The position numbers and the translations under genes were made by a program. The notes under the pieces are model-generated. The model was not told where the DNA came from. It did not search any database and saw only the letters and a program-made list of their open reading frames with translations. DNA of 28,030 nucleotides, taken from NCBI GenBank assembly GCA_016926475.1, contig JAFGON010000060.1:1-28030 (forward strand). Reading direction: 5' to 3'. Positions 8,153-14,242 of this stretch are shown here, piece by piece (position 1 is the first letter of the stretch; each line of letters begins with the position of its first letter). The stretch is from a candidate division WOR-3 bacterium. GTDB taxonomy: Bacteria; SDB-A.

Positions 8153-11100
8153 TTCCGTTGAACTCTCTTTAAAAATATTGTGACATCGTCTCCGAGAAGA
8201 TTTTCTTTCATGGAAAAATAACCGCTTTCCAATTCCGCCTTTTCAAAACTACAACAGGATAAAGTTTCGTTCTCTATCAATTCTCTGTGCTCGATAACAG
8301 CCGGTTTCCATGAATCCGGTAATTCCAGGATTAGTTGGATTCTGTCTTGGACGTTGAGACCCGCTCTGGACCTCGCGTTTTGGATTTGTCTTATCAACTC
8401 TCTCGCTCTCCCTTCGTCTTCGAGAGCTTTATCCATTTTCAAATCGAGCGAAACTATCAAATTGCCTTCCGACATACAGTCTTTCTCGCCTTTTGAAAGC
8501 CATTCAACCGAATATTCGTTTCTTTCAAGTTCAATTCCCGCAACCTTGGCTTTTCCATCCGAAGTCAACTCGAAATTTCCGTTTTTTCCGGCTTTTATAA
8601 CGTCTTGTGTTTTTGCCCCAAGTTTCGGTCCTGCAATCTTTAAATTCACTTTGAGAACCGGAGATCCAAGATCTTCCGGTTTCTCGACGTAGACGACGTT
8701 TTTCACGTTAAGCTCTTCTTTGATTATCTCGGAAAATTCAAGAGACTTTTCAACACCTTTTCCGGAGACCATTAGCCTTGAAAGAGGCTGCCTAACTCTA
8801 ACCGAATTTTTCTTTCTGAGCGAATGCCCCAGTGATACTATTCTTCTTACAGTTCTCATTCTCAGAATAAGATCCTCGTCGTGAGGGATTACCTTCCAGT
8901 CCAAAAAACTCTGCAGATGCACGCTCAACTTACCGGTCAAAGACATGTATATGTATTCAGAGAGGAAAGGCAGAAAAGGCGCCGAAACGTTTACCAGAGA
9001 AGATAAAACAGTGAAAAGAGTGTTGAAGGCGAAAGTTTTGTCTTCGTCATTTTCGGATTTCCAAAATCTCCTCCTGCTTCTCCTGATGTACCAGTTCGTC
9101 AGGGTATCAATAAACTCTTTTATGTTTTCAGTAGCCGAGAAAATATCGTATCCCTGCATTGCGTTGTCCACTTTTTCCGCTGTCCTCTTTAGTTCCGAGA
9201 CGATGTATTTATCCAACGGATTGACGCTGTCCCATGAAAATTCCGCCCTGAAGGAATCTATGTTGGCGTAAAGGGTGAAAAAGTAATAGGCATTCCAAAG
9301 AGGCAAGAGAACATCTTTCAGCACCGCCATTACCTCTTCTCCGTCTTCACTGACCATTAGGTTGCCGCCCCTCAGGATAGGATTCGCGACAAGAAACCAC
9401 CTCATCGCGTCTGCACCGTATTTGTCGAATATCTTCATCGGATCAGGGTAGTTGTTCAATTTTTTTGATAATTTTCTTCCCTGCCGGTCAAGTACTACTC
9501 CGTGACATATGACGTTTTTAAACGCTGGTTTTCCGAACAGAGCCGTTGAGAGTACATTCAGTGTGTAAAACCAGCCCCTGGTCTGAGCAATGTATTCAAC
9601 GATGAAATCAGCGGGAAAATATTTTTCAAACCATTCCTTGTTTTCAAAAGGATAGTGAACCTGCGCGTAAGGCATAGAGCCGGATTCAAACCAGCAGTCG
9701 AGAACTTCGGGAACCCTTTTGACTTTTCCGCCGCAATCCGGGCAATTTCTCTCTAATTGGTCAATGTATGGCCTGTGGAGGTCTTCAACTTTTTTGCCGA
9801 AAAATTCCTCTATTTCTTCAACTGATCCAAAAACCCATTTTTTGTTGCAACCACGGCATTTAAAAACCGGTATCGGAGCGCCAAAGTACCTGTTTCTGCT
9901 TATTGACCAGTCTCTCGCTCCTTCTATCCATTTGCCGAACTGCCCGTCTTTTATGTGGGAAGGTATCCAATTTATCTGCTGGTTTACTTCTATAAGTTCT
10001 TTTTTTACCGCGGTCACATCGACATACCACGAAGAGATGGCCCTGTATATCAAAGGCGTGTTGCATCGCCAACAATGGGGATAATTATGCTCCATGGTAT
10101 CGTGCAGGACCAGTTTGCCTTCTTCTTTGAGTCTTTTCAAAATGGTCTTGTTGGCATCAAAGACTCCTATCCCTTTATAATCCCAGACTTCTTTGGTGAA
10201 TTTTGCTTCGGCGTCGACAGGGCAAACCGTATCTATACCGTTTTCGTCGCATATCCTCTGATCGTCTTCCCCAAAACCCGGAGCTATGTGCACAATTCCG
10301 GTTCCTTCTTCAGTTCCGACAAAATCTCCTGATATCACTTTAAAAGCGTTTTTCATGCCCTTGAAATAATCAAAAAGATGTATGTATATTTTGCCTATCA
10401 AGTCTTTGCCCTTACCTCTCCATACAACCGCGTCGTCACTATCAAAAATTTTGCCGTACTGGGAAAAGCGTTTTTCGGCGATGATGTAAATTGAACCCTT
10501 GTGTTCAACCCCGCAATAATCTATATCATCACCAACGGCAATCGCCAAATTACTCGGCAGCGTCCAAGGAGTCGTAGTCCAGACCAGTAGATAGGCTTCC
10601 TTTCCTGAAATCTTTTCTTCTAATTTAAAACGCAGGGTCACCGAAGGGTCTTGCCTGGGTCTCGTCGCGTCGTCCATCCTCGTCTCGAAGTTTGAAAGAG
10701 GGGTCTCGCACCTGAAACAATAGGAAACCACTCTGTCCCTTTCGTATATTAACCCCTTGTCGTAAAGGCTTTTAAAAGCCCATATGACGGATTCCATGTA
10801 ATCTCTGTCGAGGGTCTTGTAGGCGTTTTTGAATTCGACCCATCTTCCTTGACGCTTCACGAATCTCTCCCACTCGTCTACGTATTTCAAAACCAACGCC
10901 TCGCACCCGGCGTTGAATTTGTCTATCCCGTATTTGTCGATTTCTTTCTTCCCTTTTATGCCGGCTTCTTTCTCCATCTCCATCTCAGCGGGAAGTCCGT
11001 GGCAATCCCAGCCAAATCTTCTCAGAACCCTAAAGCCTTTCATCGTAAAATACCGGGGAACAATGTCCTTGACATACCCGGTTAGAATATGCCCGTAATG

Positions 11101-11280
11101 AGGAAGTCCGTTTGCAAAAGGAGGTCCGTCGTAAAAAACATAATCCGGGGCGTTTTCTTCTTCTCGGATTTTTATGGATTTTTCGAATATTTCGTTTTCT
11201 TTCCAATAGTCGAGAATTCTCTCCTCTATCAGAGAGAATTTCGGCATCGCCACTTCATCTGGATATTTTTTCCCGGACAT
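8149..11280 (-). CDS. ileS: Isoleucyl-tRNA synthetase (long, type-2 / eukaryote-like form)
   Basis: This enzyme charges tRNA-Ile with isoleucine. The 1043-residue protein has the class I HIGH motif as HYGH (61-64) and the KMSKS motif as KLSKK (603-607). The CP1 editing domain spans roughly 190-430 (WTTTPWTLPSN, 234-244; threonine-rich editing site). CxxC-type pairs occur at 188-191, 403-406, 475-478 and 513-516. The C-terminal anticodon region contains the family stretch EGRARELIRQIQNAR. Length and layout match the ~1040-residue form of Thermus and Mycobacterium rather than the ~930-residue E. coli form. That long form is often less sensitive to mupirocin (family knowledge, not shown here). 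AGGAG precedes the ATG. The gene has its own candidate promoter and ends in a 4-base overlap with the histidine kinase gene. Confidence 0.97.
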   Translation of the reverse strand: MSGKKYPDEVAMPKFSLIEERILDYWKENEIFEKSIKIREEENAPDYVFYDGPPFANGLPHYGHILTGYVKDIVPRYFTMKGFRVLRRFGWDCHGLPAEMEMEKEAGIKGKKEIDKYGIDKFNAGCEALVLKYVDEWERFVKRQGRWVEFKNAYKTLDRDYMESVIWAFKSLYDKGLIYERDRVVSYCFRCETPLSNFETRMDDATRPRQDPSVTLRFKLEEKISGKEAYLLVWTTTPWTLPSNLAIAVGDDIDYCGVEHKGSIYIIAEKRFSQYGKIFDSDDAVVWRGKGKDLIGKIYIHLFDYFKGMKNAFKVISGDFVGTEEGTGIVHIAPGFGEDDQRICDENGIDTVCPVDAEAKFTKEVWDYKGIGVFDANKTILKRLKEEGKLVLHDTMEHNYPHCWRCNTPLIYRAISSWYVDVTAVKKELIEVNQQINWIPSHIKDGQFGKWIEGARDWSISRNRYFGAPIPVFKCRGCNKKWVFGSVEEIEEFFGKKVEDLHRPYIDQLERNCPDCGGKVKRVPEVLDCWFESGSMPYAQVHYPFENKEWFEKYFPADFIVEYIAQTRGWFYTLNVLSTALFGKPAFKNVICHGVVLDRQGRKLSKKLNNYPDPMKIFDKYGADAMRWFLVANPILRGGNLMVSEDGEEVMAVLKDVLLPLWNAYYFFTLYANIDSFRAEFSWDSVNPLDKYIVSELKRTAEKVDNAMQGYDIFSATENIKEFIDTLTNWYIRRSRRRFWKSENDEDKTFAFNTLFTVLSSLVNVSAPFLPFLSEYIYMSLTGKLSVHLQSFLDWKVIPHDEDLILRMRTVRRIVSLGHSLRKKNSVRVRQPLSRLMVSGKGVEKSLEFSEIIKEELNVKNVVYVEKPEDLGSPVLKVNLKIAGPKLGAKTQDVIKAGKNGNFELTSDGKAKVAGIELERNEYSVEWLSKGEKDCMSEGNLIVSLDLKMDKALEDEGRARELIRQIQNARSRAGLNVQDRIQLILELPDSWKPAVIEHRELIENETLSCCSFEKAELESGYFSMKENLLGDDVTIFLKRVQRN

Positions 11281-11325
11281 AAAACTCCTCTTTTATCTAT
11301 ACAAATACATCATCAGCGAACTGGA

Positions 11326-11354
11326 AGTATATATACAAATTCGATAAAATACAA
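11326..11354 (-). promoter_or_regulatory. Candidate promoter of ileS
   Basis: On the minus strand TTGTAT (11354-11349) is followed after exactly 17 bases by TATACT (11331-11326). The -10 is strong and the -35 moderate. It sits in the 100-base gap between the glycosyltransferase and ileS, about 45 bases before the ileS ATG. It implies that ileS and the signalling genes behind it can be transcribed apart from the upstream run. Confidence 0.45.
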
Positions 11355-11369
11355 GTATCGACGATTTGT
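11335..11369. repeat. Inverted repeat overlapping the ileS promoter
   Basis: The arms are ACAAAT-TCGATA (11335-11346) and TATCGA-cg-ATTTGT (11356-11369), twelve complementary bases with a two-base bulge and a nine-base centre. The repeat covers the -35 hexamer and spacer of the candidate ileS promoter. It is AT-rich and has no T-run on either strand, so it fits an operator or leader hairpin better than a terminator. Confidence 0.45.
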
Positions 11370-11380
11370 CTTGACCCTGA

Positions 11381-12493
11381 TTACGGCAAAGACCTTAATC
11401 CCATAACAAGACCCTTGGTGTCTTGCGCGACTATGCCGCAGAGTTCTCGAACCGCCTCGTGTATTTCTTTTTCTCTTCCATCATAATTGACGAATTGTCT
11501 TATCCTCAGGGGATCAAACCATTTAAAATAAATTTTCATGAAGTTTTCGGGGTTCGAAGAATTCGAAAGGGCGGAAGAGAGAACTCTCTCATGCTTTTCC
11601 CTTCCAAGAAATTCCGAAAGTCTTTCAAAAGACGGCACAAACTGCCCCCTGCCGCTGGATTTTCGCCATTCTTCAATTTTTTTGAAATGGATGGCGAGTT
11701 CAGAAAATATTTCGGGAGAAGGCAGGTTTTCAGAGCGGGTTTTGTTTTCATAATTCTTTTTTACCGATGCGGCCGTGCCGAAAGGTGTCCTGACGTTCAT
11801 TCTCGGAGAAGCAATCACCCATGCTTTTTTTGTGTGGTTTACTCTGCCGTGAAACGAAAGCTTGCGAAGAAAATAAAAATCTTCTCCCGCTTTTTTTTTG
11901 TTGAAACCCTGAACATCGCAGTAAGCTCTTCTCTTGAAAGTCATGGAAGATCCAACCGGCCAAAACACATAAGGATTTCCCGTCGAAACCAGTCCTCTGT
12001 GATAATACCTCAGATAAATCTCGTATTTCATCATCGCCTCGGCGTGCTCCTTTTCCTCTGGAATTTCGTGGACAGTGTCAACTGTCAAACCCACAATGTC
12101 CGGATTCTCGCTGTATTCTGACAAAACCACTTCCCTGATATTTTCACTCAGCGTGACGTCGGCATCGAGTGAAACTATTACATCTTCATCTTCCAAAATG
12201 CTCGCCGCCAAATCCATCCCCACCTTCCTCGCCGAACCGACCCCGGCTTGTTTTTCGTCAAAGGCTTTTCTCCCAGAAAATCTGTCTATTACGATGAATC
12301 CCGGGAAGTTTTCTTTTATCGCCTTGTATGTTTCAAGGTTGTTATTTTTCACCTTTTCACAATCGGACACCGAGTTGTTTACTACTACAATTACAAGAGA
12401 TCCGGGAAATTCTTCTTCAACCAGCCCAAGGGTTTTCAAGATTCCTGGATATTCCGACCAGCAAGGTATGACTATGGCAGTTTTTCTTTTCAA
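11381..12493 (-). CDS. Family 2 glycosyltransferase (GT-A fold)
   Basis: The 370-residue protein begins with the GT2 strand TAIVIPCWSEYPGI. It has the metal- and nucleotide-binding DAD motif at 110-112 in VSLDADVTL, a GSARKVGMDLA helix before it, and a GED motif at 203-205 that fits the usual catalytic-base position. It has no membrane segments, so it would act in the cytoplasm or at the inner membrane face, moving a sugar from a nucleotide-sugar donor to an unknown acceptor. The start is TTG, three bases after the miaA stop, with only a weak ribosome site; no ATG or GTG gives a better N-terminus. The neighbours give no hint of an envelope or polysaccharide cluster, so the product cannot be named further. 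Confidence 0.82.
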   Translation of the reverse strand: MKRKTAIVIPCWSEYPGILKTLGLVEEEFPGSLVIVVVNNSVSDCEKVKNNNLETYKAIKENFPGFIVIDRFSGRKAFDEKQAGVGSARKVGMDLAASILEDEDVIVSLDADVTLSENIREVVLSEYSENPDIVGLTVDTVHEIPEEKEHAEAMMKYEIYLRYYHRGLVSTGNPYVFWPVGSSMTFKRRAYCDVQGFNKKKAGEDFYFLRKLSFHGRVNHTKKAWVIASPRMNVRTPFGTAASVKKNYENKTRSENLPSPEIFSELAIHFKKIEEWRKSSGRGQFVPSFERLSEFLGREKHERVLSSALSNSSNPENFMKIYFKWFDPLRIRQFVNYDGREKEIHEAVRELCGIVAQDTKGLVMGLRSLP

Positions 12494-12494
12494 A

Positions 12495-13382
12495 TCAGAG
12501 AAAATCTTTGATGAGTTTCATCACCTTTCTATCTTCATCTTGGCCGAACCAGTTTATGACAAAACCTTTATTTTCGATTTTTTTGAACCATGAATTTTGT
12601 CTTTTTGAAAAAGCTATAATATCCGATCTCAAGCCTTTAAAAAACGTGTCATAATTGACTTTTCCCTTGATGTATGCCACTCCCCACCTGTATTCTAAAC
12701 CGAGCGAAGAAAGCCAATTTTCGTCTACTCCGCTTCGCTGAAGTGAAACGACCTCGTCGATAAGTCCTTGTTTTATCCTTTTCTCAAGTCTTTGAGTTAT
12801 TAGTTTTTTCTGAATTTCCCTAGGGGGCTTCACACCGATGAGAAGATACTGGGCGTCGGGGTGAACTGATTCCGGCAGATCACCCTTTTCTCCTTTTGAA
12901 ACTTCGATCCTTCTTATCAGTTTTCTCTTCTCATGGTCTTTTGCATCAACTATGCCGGCTTTTAAGGCTTCTTCAAAAAGCATGGAATCCGATTTTTCAA
13001 GTAGTCTTCTCAACCCGACATCCGGTCTGACCTTCGGTATATCGTATCTGCTGATTATCGAATCTATGTAAAGTGGTGTCCCGCCGCAGACAATGGGCAA
13101 ACGAGACCTTTCATGAACCTCAGATATCGCTCTGTAAGCCAGGATCTGGAACATTTTTAAATTAAAGCTATCTCCCGGAGACACAATATCGATTAGGTGG
13201 TACTTTATTCCGTTGAATTCTTTCAAGTCTTTTCCAGTGCCAATATCAAGACCTTTGTATATCTGCCTTGAATCAGCGGAGATTATCTCGCCTGAGAATT
13301 CCCCCGCGCATTTTACCGCAAGAGAAGTCTTACCCGAAGCGGTAGGTCCTAATATTACGACGACAGGGAAAATACCCTTCAG
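12495..13382 (-). CDS. miaA: tRNA dimethylallyltransferase (non-standard CTG start)
   Basis: MiaA adds a dimethylallyl group to A37 of tRNAs that read codons starting with U. Read from CTG 13382 the protein has 295 residues, the normal family length. Its P-loop GPTASGKT lies at about residues 12-19, followed by the family stretch SADSRQIYKGLDIGTGK and the substrate loop GGTPLYIDSI. The first conventional start in this frame is TTG 13226, which would delete the P-loop. From the in-frame stop upstream to the P-loop there is no ATG, GTG or TTG. The CTG overlaps the stop of the purine phosphorylase gene as CTGA, the same geometry as the ATGA and TTGA overlaps elsewhere in this run. Alternatives are an ATT start at 13373, a -1 ribosomal frameshift from the upstream gene, or a sequence error. 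Confidence 0.88.
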   Translation of the reverse strand: MKGIFPVVVILGPTASGKTSLAVKCAGEFSGEIISADSRQIYKGLDIGTGKDLKEFNGIKYHLIDIVSPGDSFNLKMFQILAYRAISEVHERSRLPIVCGGTPLYIDSIISRYDIPKVRPDVGLRRLLEKSDSMLFEEALKAGIVDAKDHEKRKLIRRIEVSKGEKGDLPESVHPDAQYLLIGVKPPREIQKKLITQRLEKRIKQGLIDEVVSLQRSGVDENWLSSLGLEYRWGVAYIKGKVNYDTFFKGLRSDIIAFSKRQNSWFKKIENKGFVINWFGQDEDRKVMKLIKDFL

Positions 13383-14233
13383 TCCCTTTTGACGAATTCG
13401 GTCATCTGGAAAAAATTTACCAACAGATCTTCAATTGTTCCGCCGCCCATCTCGGCGTATTTGGCCATATCTTCTTCGAAAGCAGGCTGCATTTGATCCG
13501 GGTCGTTTATATTTGTTATCACCGAAAGACCGAGGACGTCCATGCCCATGTGAACGGCCGCAATTACCTCGGAAACCGTCGACATGCCGACCGCATCCGC
13601 GCCCAAAACTTTCAACATTTTTGTCTCGGCGGCAGTCTCGAAAGCAGGTCCCAGAACCGCAGCGTATACTCCGAAGTGGATTCGAATCTTAAGAGATTTG
13701 GCTATCTCGTCTATGCTCCTTATATACTCGGGTGTATAGGCGTTCGCCATCATGGGAAACCTGTTCCCTAGTATGTCTATGTTGGGTCCTGTCAAAGGGC
13801 TTTTACACTGAAGGTTCAGATGGTCGGTTATGACCATCACCTCTCCTTCTTTCATTTCTCGCCTAAGACCTCCGGCTGAATTTGTAGTTATCAGAGTCCT
13901 CGTCCCGAGCCATGCTACCATCCTCAAAGCTCTGACAATTTCCCATTCCGTGAATCCTTCATAGTGGTGAAGCCTGCCGTTCATAACAGCTACTCTTTTA
14001 CCGAGTATATCGCCAAAGTAAATGGTGCCTTCGTGAGTAGGAGCAGTGGGGTCGAAAAGACCAGGTACATTCTTCATTTTGAGCTCGAGATCTATTTTTG
14101 TGTAGGATTTCAGAAAGCCAGAAAGACCAGAGCCTAGAATAACCAGGGCATCAGGGTCCCCCGCCCCCTGTTCATCCATGAAGTTGGCTCCAGTCTGGAT
14201 TATTTGATGTTCAAGAAACGCTTTGTAATTCAT
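13379..14233 (-). CDS. punA: Purine nucleoside phosphorylase (trimeric PunA type)
   Basis: This enzyme splits purine (deoxy)nucleosides with phosphate into base and (deoxy)ribose 1-phosphate for salvage. The 284-residue protein carries the phosphate-binding loop GSGLSGF (34-40), the GRLHHYEG motif (86-93), TTNSAGGL (116-123), and GPAFETAAE (195-203) with E199. It also carries AVGMSTVSEVIAA (214-226) and the ITN motif with N241. E199 and N241 correspond to the Glu/Asn pair of trimeric enzymes that prefer hypoxanthine and guanine nucleosides over adenosine (family knowledge). The ATG lies nine bases past the peptidase stop without a clear ribosome site. The stop overlaps the proposed CTG start of miaA. 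Confidence in the family is high; the substrate preference is inferred. Confidence 0.94.
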   Translation of the reverse strand: MNYKAFLEHQIIQTGANFMDEQGAGDPDALVILGSGLSGFLKSYTKIDLELKMKNVPGLFDPTAPTHEGTIYFGDILGKRVAVMNGRLHHYEGFTEWEIVRALRMVAWLGTRTLITTNSAGGLRREMKEGEVMVITDHLNLQCKSPLTGPNIDILGNRFPMMANAYTPEYIRSIDEIAKSLKIRIHFGVYAAVLGPAFETAAETKMLKVLGADAVGMSTVSEVIAAVHMGMDVLGLSVITNINDPDQMQPAFEEDMAKYAEMGGGTIEDLLVNFFQMTEFVKRD

Positions 14234-14242
14234 GCCATAAAA

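Noticed and set aside
11281-11380. Possible T-box leader for ileS
   Set aside because: The gap is 100 bases with a promoter in its middle; the specifier and antiterminator stems of a T-box would not fit and no T-box sequence is seen.
11423-12593. Long plus-strand frames opposite the glycosyltransferase and miaA (up to 232 codons)
   Set aside because: No domain features; the minus-strand products carry diagnostic motifs over the same span.
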